DNA of 64,000 nucleotides from Ligula intestinalis (taxonomy: Eukaryota > Platyhelminthes > Cestoda > Diphyllobothriidea > Diphyllobothriidae). Both the position numbers and the translations under genes were made by a program. Shown piece by piece: positions 1 to 11,145 of this stretch. The stretch is from positions 24,547,695 through 24,611,694 of the forward strand of contig JAYGXS010000007.1 in NCBI GenBank assembly GCA_036362985.1, written 5' to 3'. The notes under the pieces are model-generated. The model saw only the letters and a list, made by a program, of their open reading frames with translations, did no database searches and had not been told where the DNA came from. Every line of letters starts with the position of its first letter. Positions within the stretch are counted from its first letter, which is position 1.

Positions 1-33
1 CAAAGGCTCTGTAGCAAAGAAAGGATGAGTCAA

Positions 34-77
34 CAAATTTCGATACAGCTCATCAGCTGCTTCTTGTCGTTGCATAA
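34..77 (+). repeat. Inverted partial copy of the adjacent PLE segment
   Basis: About 44 bases match, in opposite orientation, positions 583-626 of the neighbouring Penelope-like fragment, with only a few mismatches. It therefore looks like an inverted piece of the same element at the window edge. Read on the minus strand it holds CTGATGA followed after 8 bases by GAAA; eight bases cannot form a convincing hammerhead stem II, so I treat it only as a repeat. Confidence 0.5.
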
Positions 78-257
78 GAATGTTAACGAAGACACATACA
101 GGAGTGGTCAATCTCACAGAATTACTGGTAATGGCAAGGAACCTGAGTCAGTTTAAAAATTAATCGATAAAGGACGGGAACGTTAAGTCAACATATGGGG
201 AGTAGTGGATGGGAGAAGTTAACGAAAAACACGTGGGGAATTGAATTAAATGGCCAA

Positions 258-640
258 TCACCAGAGCAGCTGGAGGTTGACAACATGATCAAGCTGCTTG
301 TATAGGTCAGGTTTCTCCCACCGTATGTATGCAGCTTCTAAATAGCGCAGGATTCGGTTTGTTCGGGCCCGAACAATTACTCGAATCGCTGTTTTAACGT
401 CGACAGAATGACCGCTGTCTAATAGATGCTTGGTAATGGAGGACCTTGGTATTTTGTCTTCTTGCTTCAAAAGCCAATTGCGCAAGTGCTCAGCGGCCCT
501 GGCTGCGAGTTGCCTTTGCGTGCGCCCAATGTACATGCATCCGCAATTACATGTGAATTCGTAAACACAATTGGAGGTGACGTGCAAGGACAAGAAGCAG
601 GTGATGAGCTGTCTCGAAATTTGTTGATATCAATTAATTC
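258..640 (-). pseudogene. Penelope-like element fragment, GIY-YIG endonuclease end
   Basis: The minus-strand frame ending at 258 encodes about 110 residues with a GIY-YIG-type pattern: a short Cys-rich lead, then CMYIGRTQRQL, then AEHL, and further on HLLDSGHSVD. This is the layout of the C-terminal endonuclease of Penelope-like retroelements, which nicks target DNA for reverse transcription. No reverse transcriptase domain is attached and the frame has no credible ATG, so it is a 5'-truncated remnant. The sequence differs clearly from the PLE pieces at 5.4, 8.7 and 53.4 kb, so several PLE lineages are present. Confidence 0.7.
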
Positions 641-1229
641 TGCTGTTTTCGCCTGTTTTCAATTTGTACCGGGGAAAAACACCTTCAAAGGATGAGTCAG
701 CGGTAGTGGCACTGATCTAAGGTCTGCGTCAGTGCACCCTGTATACGCTCGGACGCGTAGGGCCCTTGGGGAGGGCAGGGGGTTTTGACCCCCACCAATT
801 ACCGGACTCCTCCCTCCCTCCTCGTTGAACGCGTGCGCCCTGAACACGAGTTTTACGCCTTAGGCATACGCCGGCAAAAGATGTCAGGGCAAGGCATCGA
901 CCAGGCGCCGTATTTGGAGAGGGGGAGGTAGCAAATGCAGGAGGCGTGCGTGCGCGTAGGATTTTTCTCAGGTGGACGTAGGAGCTTGTGTGTGGGTGTT
1001 CGACCATCGATTTCGATGACAGCTTGCAGACTACCCGGGCCAGTGCACGGAATACCGCCCATATACGCAATCACGACGCAGTGGGACCAAAGTGGGACCT
1101 TTGGTTCCACTGTAACCTTTGGTTCCGGAACATTGCCATGGCATTAGGGTTGTACTAGAAGGGAGAGGCGAAGGGCCTAGCACGTGGACAAGACACACGG
1201 TATCCAAAAATTAGCTTTTCAGCTGTTAC

Positions 1230-1421
1230 CTTTTGAGACAAAAACTCGCTTGCATCCAGGACCTTTCGCGACATATGTCGTTTAGTGATTTCCTCTTTCG
1301 GTGATGATGAAAAGACTATTATGTCTGAAGCTCGAATTTCAGCGCATATTAAACCTGTCCGATAAATACCACGACTCGATAGATGGTTGACATGTTTCTG
1401 CAATCGTTTTCGACGACAAAT
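1230..1421 (-). CDS. Orphan internal exon of an unidentified protein
   Basis: A 192-base stretch is open in one frame (64 codons, phase 0 at both ends). It is bounded on the minus strand by a good acceptor (ccattacag, just above 1421) and a good donor (gtaaca, just below 1230). The peptide is mixed and basic (begins ICRRKRLQKHVNHL, ends LDASEFLSQK) with no low complexity. I do not recognise the family. No partner exon could be identified with confidence on either side; tRNA-Glu lies 84 bases beyond its 5' side. The splice sites and balanced composition favour a real exon, but a chance frame cannot be excluded. Confidence 0.4.
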
Positions 1422-1504
1422 CTGTAATGGAATCCGTAACGTCACGCATAATTAATTGTTCTTCCCACACAAAGCGTCGTCTAAACACGGAATTTCAAAA
1501 TATG

Positions 1505-1576
1505 CTCCCCGACCGGGAGTCGAACCCGGGCCGCCTGGGTGAAAACCAGGAATCCTAACTGCTAGACCATCGGGGA
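1505..1576 (-). tRNA. tRNA-Glu (anticodon UUC)
   Basis: The minus strand folds into a complete cloverleaf: 7-bp acceptor stem TCCCCGA/TCGGGGA, A box GGTCTAGCAGTTAGGA, anticodon stem CCTGG/CCAGG around loop TTTTCAC (anticodon TTC), and B box GGTTCGACTCC in a 5-bp T arm. No intron, and no CCA encoded, as expected for a nuclear eukaryotic gene. It decodes GAA. Confidence 0.97.
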
Positions 1577-3630
1577 GGCGACAATTAATTTATTAATTAA
1601 TTAAATAGTTAACTTGTCTATAGAAATTATGAAAGATACAATTTCACTTATTACGCTTTCCTACTTCTATCTGTGGTTTCCTTATTTTTTCGATGATCGC
1701 CCTAGATATTGAATCGAACTAGCTTTTTTTGACCTATCACTTGTCCAATCCAGTCAGAATGTCAATGTAGCACGTGAAAATGTCGACGGTTTCACATACT
1801 GAACATTGGGAGCATCTCCTGGCATATAGTTAGCTAAAACATATGCTTCATTTGTCGTATGTAGGCTACAGAGTTGAAGACAAATTCGGTGGAATGCATG
1901 TAATGGCAAGTGTGTACTGTAAAAATATCACGTCGAATAGATTTATTTATTTGTCCGTTCACCCACTACCATTGTCTGTTTAATCTTCAACTATTACTCC
2001 ACTGGTATACTACTTTATAGCGTACTAAAGTCACATAAAGGGCAGATACCTAAACACAGGTGCGAAACTGCCGGATCAATATTAGTTGGCCTGACAAGTT
2101 AGTACTCAACACGGATTGGCCATGCTAAGAGGCTAGTTGGCCGTACAAGCCAGTGCTCAGCAGGAGTCTCTCATATTTTTCTGGACTAACAGTACTTGAC
2201 ATTACTTAAACACAGGTGCGGAACTGCCGGATTGATAGTTTTGAACAAGGTAAAAAGTACGTTGGCCAGATTGGCCATACTCAAGAGTTGCAACGTTGGC
2301 CGGATTGGACGAAATGCCCAAGGAAGAGGAATCAATCAGATCTGGTCAGGGAGAAGCCAAATCCTCGGACATCCACGCCGGCTCTGGTAAGTCAAGCTCT
2401 GCTAGTTGCTTGCATATACATATGACAGACCAAAGCTGAACGCTGTTGATCACTGTGTTGCCAATAGAAAAGGGGACGGGACGGAATACATGAAAATTTT
2501 ATACGACTCCGGGTTCTCGGACACATCGGTAACGATCGAAGGTCACTCTTTAGAGGCCGAACCGGCATTGGTTATTGTATTTTCTTACGTTGTGCACACA
2601 AAGGAGACTGAGAATGTCACACTGGTCAGGTCACTTGGTAGCCGCGATGAAGATGTTTGTATCCAGTCGGACCTAAGCACGATCATCCCAAGTCCAGCTC
2701 CGGATTTTGGAAATACCCTCAAGTACGGACAGAAGTGGGACTGGTTTTCGGGACGAGAAGCCTGGGCGCAACAATTGTTGATGCAAGTTTAGGTTCAAGG
2801 GGCTCGAATAACACCACTTACACGAAACAGTTTGGTATGAAAGCGAAAGGACTGGGAGCTAACCAACACTAACGATTTAAGTAGGCAATGTCAGGTGAAC
2901 TAGAAACAAGCACGCTATTTAGAAGGTGCTTTTGGCGTCGCGGACGAACTAATACATTCCCACACTACAACGCGGTACTAAGGGGCTTCGAGCATCTGGA
3001 GAACTGACAGTGCGTGATGTGGCCATTAGGGTTATTGGAAGATGCTAACATGGCTAGGAAAGAGACAGAGACAGAGAGAGGTATTATATTTGAAGGGCGA
3101 GCAGAGTCCAAAAGAAGGGCGGTTGAAGGATTTTCCTTAAAATATGATAGCAATTGGTGATTTATATGTGCGAAGAGATTTTTGATGACTTCATGAGGAC
3201 GGTTCCAGTGAGAACGGTGGGCGACGTTGTGAGTAGAGAGACTCGTAAGGTTTGCTTAATAGAGGGTGGCAGTAAAGGGGGAGTAGTGAACCTTGTGCTT
3301 GTAACAGGAGAGGATACAGAATCGGGGAGTCAAGAAGACTAAACAATATACCTAGGCGATCCTCTTTTGAATTCCTTGCCAGCACCTGACCCCTAAGTTA
3401 GAAGGGGGGGGGGTTAGATGGAGGTCAACGGAATCTAGTGTCGTCGATATCGACATAAAACTAATGATTACTGCAATAGCATGCCATACAAACTTACTTC
3501 TGTATGATTTTTACAATGGGATCGCCAAAGACAATCCTAAGATTTAAATAGACCAAGAATCTGCCGTACGACAATGTTGTCGTAGCCTTTAACTTTTCTT
3601 TTCGACGAAGTAAAATGAATCCTCAGCCAA
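1577..3630. other. Stretch without recognised genes
   Basis: No coding exon, RNA gene or recognisable repeat could be supported. Two short segments near 2050-2110 and 2205-2280 share wording (aacacaggtgcg, aactgccgga), suggesting a degenerate local duplication. A 128-codon plus-strand frame at 2406-2792 has no family signature or clear splice sites and is not called. A G-run lies near 3405. Confidence 0.4.
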
Positions 3631-3639
3631 GTTTCCTAG

Positions 3640-4570
3640 ACAGAAGGAAATTTCTGGGCGGATACGTAAGAAACTGTTGACGGAGTTGGCAATGCCTCTT
3701 TCATCCGCTTGAAGTTCAGCTTGATTTCGTAATGGTAGCAGCTAACCGTTTTCATCTTATATAAGGGATGAGGCAAGATGGCAGCATGCAGCTTAAAATG
3801 TCTTTTAGTGCGAAACAATGGAATTCCTTGTAAAGAGTACTGTACTGCTTGAGAAAGAGAGGGGGTGAGAGACAGAAAAGCGCTTTATTTAGAAGGTAGA
3901 ATCCAAAATCTTCCGTTTTATGACGGAAGTGTCGCCTTACATTATTTTTATCACAGGGGTTAACGAGAGCGCACCTGCCTCCTAAATCTGTTGGCTTCCA
4001 CCGAGGTCTGGTCGGTAAATGACGTGCCCCATTTTGGTTTCGTGGCGTACTTTGAACCAGTTTTTGAATGAGACGAGCAGATTTGTTCCTCAATTTCGCT
4101 GGAGGAAGTACGTCAACCGTTTCTTTATTATTTTCTCCACAATTTCACAACAAACGGAGGTAAGACTCATCAGCTTGTAGTTATTCACCGACGTTCTATA
4201 AAAGCAGAGTTCTGGTTACGGACTTCCAATCGGAGCGAAGCCGGCAAGTAGCAAATTACTTCTGGAAGAATGGGGCTAGCGGCTTTGCCATTAGAGAAAC
4301 TAGCTCCGTCGACAGCTTGGTCGGGATTTCATCGGGACCTGAAGAGGTTAATGCTTTCAACGTCGGCAACGCCTCCTGAATTGTTTCTTCGATGGATGGG
4401 CTACTTCAATAATAGCAATTACATTATCTTCAGAAGTGAACAAGAAGAAGTCGGATCCTTTGACGGCGACAGACTGGAGATGCTCAGCCTTATCCTTTTC
4501 CTCTGAGAATTCCGCCCTCTCCAAGTTGAACCTTTGGTCTAGCTTCTTCACACAATACTTCCCTTGAAAC
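3640..4570 (-). pseudogene. Decayed LINE reverse transcriptase fragment
   Basis: Read on the minus strand, several frames carry recognisable reverse transcriptase blocks in the right order: an acidic pre-RT segment ending FFLFTSEDN (about 4440), LKALTSSGPDEIP then PLAPFFQK (about 4270-4360), DWKSVTRTLL (about 4210), and NYKLMSLTSVCCEIVEKII (about 4120-4170). Stop codons and frame changes separate the blocks, and no catalytic YxDD block remains. It is an old, inactive non-LTR retrotransposon copy. The clade cannot be fixed from this fragment. Confidence 0.65.
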
Positions 4571-5011
4571 ACCAGCCCCTCCGGGCCCCGCCACGCCCCG
4601 TGGGCATAGTGGGGCTCAGTCGGGGCAAGTCATCATTTTGGCCCCGGCTGGCCCCACCGTGAAAATATTTTTCTCAAATGGGTGCCTATTTTCGCTAAAT
4701 TGGCCACTTAATTTGGCAATCGAACAAGTGGCAGGACAGCTAGCTGTAGCAGCTCGTAGAACGATTTTTCCGTTCAATCGTTCAAAATCGTTGACATTTT
4801 CCTATTAGGGGCCCATCTGCATGCAAGTGACCTACGCATTTTCATGACTGTCGAAAGCTTTCCTACATTTGGGAAAGTGGCCAATGGTCATTCTGGAGAA
4901 GGTTGGACTCTTCCTTCTCAAATCCTCACGTAGTTTGCCTCACGCAAATCCCTAAATGCACAAACAGTGCAGGGGTTAGAAAGGAAGTCTAAAGGTCGAT
5001 ACACCGAATGG

Positions 5012-5021
5012 NNNNNNNNNN
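5012..5021. other. Assembly gap (10 N)
   Basis: Ten N characters. The flanks are unrelated to each other by eye, so the true gap size is unknown. Confidence 1.
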
Positions 5022-5135
5022 TTGGCTCTTCCGATTGTCACCTTTTGCGGGAATTTCGGCCTCATCAAAATTGAATGTGTGGCTGGGTCCCGTCGAATAA
5101 GCTGCGACTTGAAAATTGGTGGCATTTCAATCAAT

Positions 5136-5340
5136 TAGTTTTATTGGTAAGACACCTCTTGGGCACCGTCAAAACCCTTGTAAAACAGGAAAAACTCTAA
5201 AACAAACGCCTTCTTTTGCACACAGCTATTGGCTCTGTTTTAGTTTTGTGCTTAGTCAATAGTGTGCAAGATAGGGAGTTTGTTCTAAGTGAAAAAAACC
5301 TGTCTAAATGGTACAATAAATCGAAATTGGACAATAATCT
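5136..5340 (-). repeat. 3' end of LINE family L (copy 3, divergent)
   Basis: The segment is a divergent relative of the 3' untranslated part of the LINE copies at 36.9 and 59.8 kb. Shared words occur in the same order: cacctcttgggc, aggaaaaac, aaacaaac, agggagtttgtt and gtgaaaaaaacctg. No coding part remains. It keeps a double hairpin (outer arms 5201-5210 and 5275-5284; inner arms 5216-5231 and 5257-5269) whose inner stem has different bases but still pairs. It abuts the PLE remnant that follows. Confidence 0.6.
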
Positions 5341-5399
5341 CCATGTTGTATATGTGTTAGAGGTTTCAGAGTAAGAATGTTTGAGGTCTGGAAACAGTA

Positions 5400-5757
5400 T
5401 ATAATTTATGGATTTTGGATTGATCCTTCGCCACACTGCTGCCGCGTGTTCGGTAATTCACGTATTGAGAAGCCTGCCAGTTTCTCCGACATAGTTGCTT
5501 TGCCCGTACCTGCACCGGATTCTGTAGACGACTCTGGATGTTGCTTGCTATGGCAGTGGGTCTTTCGGTTTCATTATCTGACGCCCTATGGTTGCCTCCG
5601 GTCTGTGTGCGACTTCAACTCCAGTTGGTGCGAGAAAGCGGCCGACAGCCTCCAATACTTTTTTGACGTAGGGATCGCTCGCCAAATTTTGGGGTCGTTG
5701 CGACTTTGTTGGCCATCTCGTTTGCGCAAACACCGGTTGACGAAGTTGTGCGTATAA
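5400..5757 (-). pseudogene. PLE-type GIY-YIG endonuclease remnant
   Basis: The minus strand encodes GVEVAHRPEATIGRQIMKPKDPLP (5550-5625), then after a stop a Cys-containing lead and NYVGETGRLL, another stop, ITEHAAAV (5435-5490). The KPKDPLP linker followed by NYVGxTGR and EH is characteristic of the RT-to-GIY-YIG junction in flatworm Penelope-like elements. Two stops and the loss of both ends make it a relic. It differs from the other three PLE fragments (NYVGETGR rather than YIGRT). Confidence 0.6.
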
Positions 5758-5869
5758 GCAGTAACTGTTTGCTACTTAAATGCTGCGCGAATTCACGTTA
5801 AAGGGGCCGAGCATGGGGGGGGGGAGGATGACCATGAAAGTTGCGAAAAAAACACTTTACTCTGACGTT

Positions 5870-6040
5870 GACTGACAGACGAGCTAGGAAACGCCGGCCA
5901 CAGTGCCGCGTCTGAAGTTGGGTGACCACGGGAATCACCACCGCGTCTGGAGCGGCCTCTGTATGAGTCGACCTTGACAGGGGTTGGTCAGAAGAATTGG
6001 CTAGACCAACGGGCGTAGGCGGCCAGTGCGCATGTACACG
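5870..6040 (-). repeat. Dispersed LTR-like repeat, family A (partial)
   Basis: Reverse-complement match to 35370-35520: shared words include acgccggccaca, ctggagcgg, cttgacaggggttggtcagaagaa and tggctagaccaa. It is the 5' portion of the family A repeat without the conserved 3' end. Confidence 0.55.
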
Positions 6041-6519
6041 TTGGCGGTAGTGAGCCTTGGTGAATGCTCGCGTGCGCTGAGTAAGTCACCACAGGTACAG
6101 TAATCACGACTTGTGCGTAAATTAGCCTGCCATGAGTAGAACATACCCAGTATCTGCCACGTTCACTTCTCCCTCACCCACCCTGTGCCACTTGCATGGC
6201 AGCGTAAAAACGACCGAAGTAGCCACAGACGCAGTGACTAACAAAACGAAACAGTCACACAGACACAGACACAAAAACACGACCTGGTTCTCCACATCAT
6301 GTACAATGCTTAAACAAGGACGGTGCATTGATTAGCTTATGTCGAAGTGAACTCCGCTAGAATTTAATAACTGCAGTTCTCGACGTCTGCGAACAGCCAA
6401 TCACAGATGCCGCATGGCTGGTCCTTAGCACGGCGAAGAATAGCAAGCCTGCACGCGGAAATTGCTCTCGCTCTCTCTCTCTCTGTCCACTTGCCTGACT
6501 GCTGTCAAACCGGAACTTG

Positions 6520-6700
6520 GACCCGGCTGGCACTGCTGGCTCGTCGTGAGCTCGAAAGTCAAATTTATTCCATTTAATCTTCGTTCCTCTGTGTACACAA
6601 TAAAACTTTTCCTATTACTCTGGCCTCCATCAACTTCTTCACTACTAAGTAGCACAGTCTGAAGATCGCAGTTGCTAGGGTTTAACCTACTTAAGCTTTA
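6520..6700 (+). repeat. Dispersed LTR-like repeat, family A (3' part)
   Basis: It carries the family signature in order: acttggacccggctgg, gttcctctgtgtacacaataaa (polyadenylation signal AATAAA), tctggcctcca, and the terminal tgaagatcgcagttgctagg. The same order recurs near 24.4 (minus), 29.2 (minus), 30.8, 32.4, 35.2 and 35.6 kb. A solo LTR of an LTR retrotransposon is the simplest reading. A CT-rich microsatellite lies just upstream (6466-6486). Confidence 0.6.
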
Positions 6701-7423
6701 AATATGTGGTGATGATGGTCTGGATCTCATAAAAGTGATAATGCCTGTTTCGAGTTGCTTGCCCCCTCTGAATCCGTATCCAGTAGTAACGCGTACGTCA
6801 AACGCCAATGACAAACAACGATCAATGTAGTAATGTAACACTAAACAAATAGTGAAGGATAAACGAGATGCAGACCTTAACAATGGATACACGTAGTCTA
6901 GAGCAAGGAAGTCGGCCAGATATCGCCTGACTCTAGACAAAAGTACGACACATGTCTAACACGCCCACATCCTGGCGCAGGGTGAAGCCAGTCTTGGAGG
7001 AGCGTGTGTCAGTGGGAGAGGAGGGTGACCGTTGCTTTTATGGGACTTCGGAATCAGTTCATGTGGCGTCCGATTGGTGTGAACATTTGCCCGGAAGGGA
7101 GTTTCGTGTACAGAGGTCCAAGACGGGCGTCAGCCGGTAGGAGGGATGTTTAATTGGCCTTAGAAATTCGTCGGCCGCAAGGAAGAGGTGTTTAAGTGGC
7201 CATCGGCTACGTTGTATGCGAAGGTAAACTGTGTCGGCAGTGTTCGGATCAACCAAGTGCAGCAGTTGCTGGCTTGAGACAGCGTTCCTGCGCCGGTCCG
7301 AGAAGGGGAGGATGATGAGTTCAAACTTCCTCATTGAAAGCATTTAGGACTCCCTCAAAGGGAAGCCATGTTCTCGTCCTCGGTTTCTTTCTTGTTTCCT
7401 CTGTCTTTGTTTATTTATTTCTC

Positions 7424-7459
7424 TCTTCTTCTTCTTCTTCTTCTTCTCCTTCTTCTCGC
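7424..7459. repeat. CTT trinucleotide microsatellite
   Basis: An imperfect (CTT)n/(TTC)n run. The frames reading poly-Lys or poly-Ser through it are artefacts of the repeat. Confidence 0.9.
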
Positions 7460-8718
7460 CTTTCACACCATGCCCTACAATGCTCGCCTTGTTTCCCTTT
7501 ATAGCACTGCCAACTGACGCATCACCAGACACACCATCAGCTCACATTTTGTTGTGCGCCAAATGGCTGATGAGTATCACTTGGAGTCAGGGGGTGGTTC
7601 CTTCTAATCCCCTGGTTGTGTGAATCCTGGTGTGTGTGTCAAGGGGGCTAGGTCGTGCTGCAGCGCGTGCAGACCGGTTTACCGTCACCGTCAGCCAATG
7701 AGCCCACCTCCTTTCAGGCGACCGGTCAGCTAGGTAGTGGCCTGTTGCCAGCGGTGGGGAAGAGAGTGAGATCAACCCTCAGTGCATTTATTTCCTCATT
7801 AGAAATAATCTGATGCGCTTAAAGCTGTTGCGATGCGCTAAAAGCCGGGGCTTGGAGGACTGCCAACAGAGGGGCTTAATAGGACACTGCAGTCAGCCCA
7901 GATTGTGTTTTATTGTGTGTGTTTCTTCTCTTCTACTTTAGCCCTGCCCACGGACGCCAACCGATGAGTGAATGGTTACCCCGGCACTCCCACATTCCTG
8001 AGAGCAAGATGGTATTGTTGTGGTGCCTGTTGAAGTCTGTTCGCACACACGCCTGCGTCCTCCCCCAGCTCCAGTCTTTTTGACTTATGTCTTGACATGG
8101 GGTACAGGCGTTGGAGTGGTGAGAGAGAGAGTTAGAGGTAGAGAGGGGTAGATCCGTCGAGTCTACTTTCACTGTAATTCAGGCATAGTCATCATGTTTT
8201 CCTCGGTTTGCTGAAGCTCTTGCCATGAACGGCGGTCGAACTGTGAGTACGGAAAGCAGACATTCCGTCGACCAAAAAACATGTGTACATGCGCATATTG
8301 ATGAGTAATTGATCGTGTTCGCCCATGTAAACATGAGTATCGTAGTAGAATCTGTCGATTCTCATAATTTTTCCCCAGTCCTTTTCACATCTCTGACTGC
8401 TTTATGTCCTTTTGGTTTTCTTCTACTTCTTTCGGTCTCAACAGGCTTCCCCGTTCGCAAAAGGCTACTTTTCTCCTCTACCCAAATGTGCAGCAATGAA
8501 TTATCAGTTTGGTAACTGTCTTGCCTTTGGTTCCTTCCTTTATTAGATGCAACTAAGCATTTGAACGCTTGACATTGGTTTGAAGCACGTGCAGATTCTA
8601 AAAGAACGTCAGCAGCCTATATAGGAATCCGACTTTTTCTGAGAACAGTCACATACACATTCATCCTTATACACCTATCTAAAGTGACGCATAGCCCGAG
8701 ATACGGACAAATCAAATA

Positions 8719-9160
8719 ATCGCTGTTCTGTGGGGTGAGCTATATTGGCAGAAAAACGCGACGTCTGGAAAAGAGGATACGCGAACATATACCAGCCTGG
8801 CTTGGCAGAGGAGAAAATCGATCGATCTCAAGTTCGATTCTCGCACACTTGATTGATACATACCATCAAGTTGACGAGAGAGAGGCCTGTAAAGTCATTA
8901 ACCGGGCTCCAACACACTATTCTAAAGGCCTGCGCAAACGGGTGCTCGCCAGAGCCGAAGCAGTGGCAACTCGTTTAACAAAGCCCCCTCTCTGCTGTCA
9001 AAAGACACTCGTGGCCGCAGTCTGTTTACCCTGCCTTACTACCGCAGTAAATACCGTGTCACCAGGACAAACACCCTACCAACTACGCACGCCGACACTG
9101 AGAACACCCCTTCCTCCCCCTTTTCCCTCTTTGCCGGACCAAACGCTACCAGCAGGCTAG
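8719..9160 (+). pseudogene. Penelope-like element fragment, GIY-YIG endonuclease end
   Basis: The plus strand encodes a C-terminal PLE endonuclease: SYIGRKTRRLEKRIREHIPAW, then SSSILAHLIDTYHQVD, then a helical segment with RLTKPPLCCQKTL, and a Pro/Thr-rich tail. The order matches the PLE at 53.4 kb residue for residue in many places (RRL.KRIREH, SSILAH, CAQK/CCQK), so both belong to one lineage. No RT domain precedes it; the element is 5'-truncated. Confidence 0.75.
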
Positions 9161-9572
9161 AACCCGCATGTGTGAGACGAGGGAACACAAAGATGACTAA
9201 TTAAACCTCCAACCCCTCGCCCTTACACCGCGAACCATTTAAGAACTCAACTAACTATGACTGACCATTTCTGTCCTTGCATTGTACTGGTCCGCTGATG
9301 AATTGCCGAAAAAATATGTTTGCCAACATGAATTCACAATTGTAAAATGGGAATATTTGCGGAATTAATCGCTTTTCGTAGCAAATCCACCTTATCTGAT
9401 CCAGATGGCTGCATTTTTCGATTACCAGCATTATCTTTGCTACACTTCGTGTAGCTACGGGCATTTAACTTATTCATATTAATTTCAATCACATACCAAC
9501 ACACTATAAAGTTAATCCAAACAGTTAATAATAATACACGTTATATATATTGTATAAAATGTAGTGTGCAGC

Positions 9573-9645
9573 GGGCGCGTGGCGCAATGGATAACGCGTC
9601 TGACTACGGATCAGAAGATTCCAGGTTCGAATCCTGGCGTGCTCG
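9573..9645 (+). tRNA. tRNA-Arg (anticodon ACG)
   Basis: Complete cloverleaf on the plus strand: acceptor GGGCGCG pairs with CGTGCTC (with G-U pairs), A box TGGCGCAATGG, anticodon stem TCTGA/TCAGA with loop CTACGGA (anticodon ACG), B box GGTTCGAATCC, discriminator G. Intronless. The ACG wobble base would be read as inosine and serve CGU/CGC/CGA. Confidence 0.97.
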
Positions 9646-10890
9646 CTCACTTTTAATTTTCTCCGGTTGCCACCTAGGAGGCCGTGCTTTTACGCTCGAG
9701 CCGCCTACTGGTACAAGGGACCTCTTCTTACCAGGGCTTCCGTGATTACACGATCTTAGTGGGTTGGTACATCAGCAAACCCGTCGTGGAACAACAGCCG
9801 ATTTTGCGGGGGTTAGGTGGCGACTACGTGCATCAAGTGCACTCTTAGCAGCCTTGCTTTAGCCGAACATTTATAGTAGCCAGCTATCCTTAGTGCCGTG
9901 AGGGCTTTACTCTCCAGGCCATGGGCTCTACTGAGCCCTGCGACCGTAATGAAAGAATTTACAACTTTCTCATGAATCACGTGCCTAAAAGTTTTTTTGA
10001 GAACTGTTACCGGCATAAAAGGAGTTTTAACTTTCTTTCTAAAACGGTTCCGTTGTCATTATTTTCAGACATTTTACAGCATTAAAACGTCCAAGATAAC
10101 AGGTAATTCCTGGGTCAATTGGTTTCCAGAGATATTTCAGTTCACGGTTTGAGAAGGTAGTCAGAACAGAAGTAAAAAACTACGCATACACATTCGGCTT
10201 AACCAAGCCTGCTCATAGCACACTTGATGCACGTAGTCGCCCCCTAACCCTCCTACCCCTCTACACCACTACCCCCACTACCGGAATGAAATATATTTAT
10301 AAATACAGTTTACTGACAAAGTAAAAGTAATATATTAAACAAAATCAAAACATTTCCTTCGGCAGGTAAACTATGGTCATCAGGTACCGAGGGGGCTACG
10401 ATGCATAAATGCTATACTGGTCCAGCTCCCTCTTAAAAACGGTTACATGTATGAGCATATCTACATCGGCAAGCAGACTTTAACGCTTCAACCACTCTGA
10501 TTGAAAAGAAGAACTCCCTCATGTCTAGCCTAACGTAGCCCTGGCAGTTTTTTACGGCTGCTAAGTTGAAGGAGAAGTCGGATCCAAAATAACACTATTG
10601 ACCACGCAAGATGTTGCATTTTTGTATGGTATTAGTTGTTTGTAGCTCACAAGTAAGAATTGATTAAAATAAAACAAGCATATTTGACTATTTCACTTCG
10701 ATTTTCCAATTTCACTGTTTCGACGATTATGTGTACGTGTGCATATGCTACTCTCCATTTTCAGTAACATACTCATTTTACCTGCAATATTTTTGACATA
10801 CCCTTTCCAATAAGGTCTTCAAAGGCCATACCTATTACCCTAAATATGCTGAAATAGAGGATAGTTAGGGTCTCCAGTATTTGAAGACGA
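9646..10890. other. Stretch without recognised genes
   Basis: AT-rich intergenic sequence. A short inverted duplication is visible: ccgaacatttatagtagcc with tgcatcaagtgcactcttagcag (9825-9885) recurs in opposite orientation around 10195-10245 (accaagcctgctcatagc, acttgatgcacgtag). It looks like a decayed inverted repeat. No gene is supported. Confidence 0.35.
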
Positions 10891-10897
10891 AGTCCAT

Positions 10898-11145
10898 TTA
10901 TGACTGTAGAGACGTGTCAAAGAGTCTGGCAAGGCACTTTTCATCAAACTCTGTGAAAGCCAACCTGAAAAGTTTGTTCCGAGTCCGCCGACTCGCAGAA
11001 TGCTCGATTCTTTCGATGAGGCCTTCCACGGCCGATGGGTTGGCCGAGGAGTAGTGACCAACCAGATGCCTTCATCGCATGCCACTTTATTTATCCTCTT
11101 GAACCTGCTGTAAATTTCCAATCTTATGAAACGTACATCGAACTT
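10898..11145 (-). pseudogene. Possible 3'-terminal exon with a reading-frame break
   Basis: After a plausible acceptor (ccatttcag above 11145) the minus strand opens as KFDVRFIRLEIYSRFKRI..VACDEG. From about 11068 the protein-like frame is a different one, running GLIERIEHSASRRTRNKL, then FTEFDEKCLARLFDTSL, to TAA at 10898-10900. Both halves look like real protein, but no GT-AG mini-intron joins them in frame. A one-base indel (mutation or assembly error) is the simplest explanation. I do not recognise the family. A chance open frame remains possible. Confidence 0.3.

Noticed and set aside
22..60. CTGATGA...GAAA on the minus strand at the window start as a PLE hammerhead
   Set aside because: Only 8 bases separate the blocks, stem II would have a single pair, and the related copy at 583-626 has GTGATGA.
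2406..2792. 128-codon plus-strand frame
   Set aside because: No recognised motif or splice sites and no relative in the window; its length is compatible with chance.
7560..7600. CTGATGAGTATC as a hammerhead core
   Set aside because: No GAAA follows at a usable distance and no stem II is possible.
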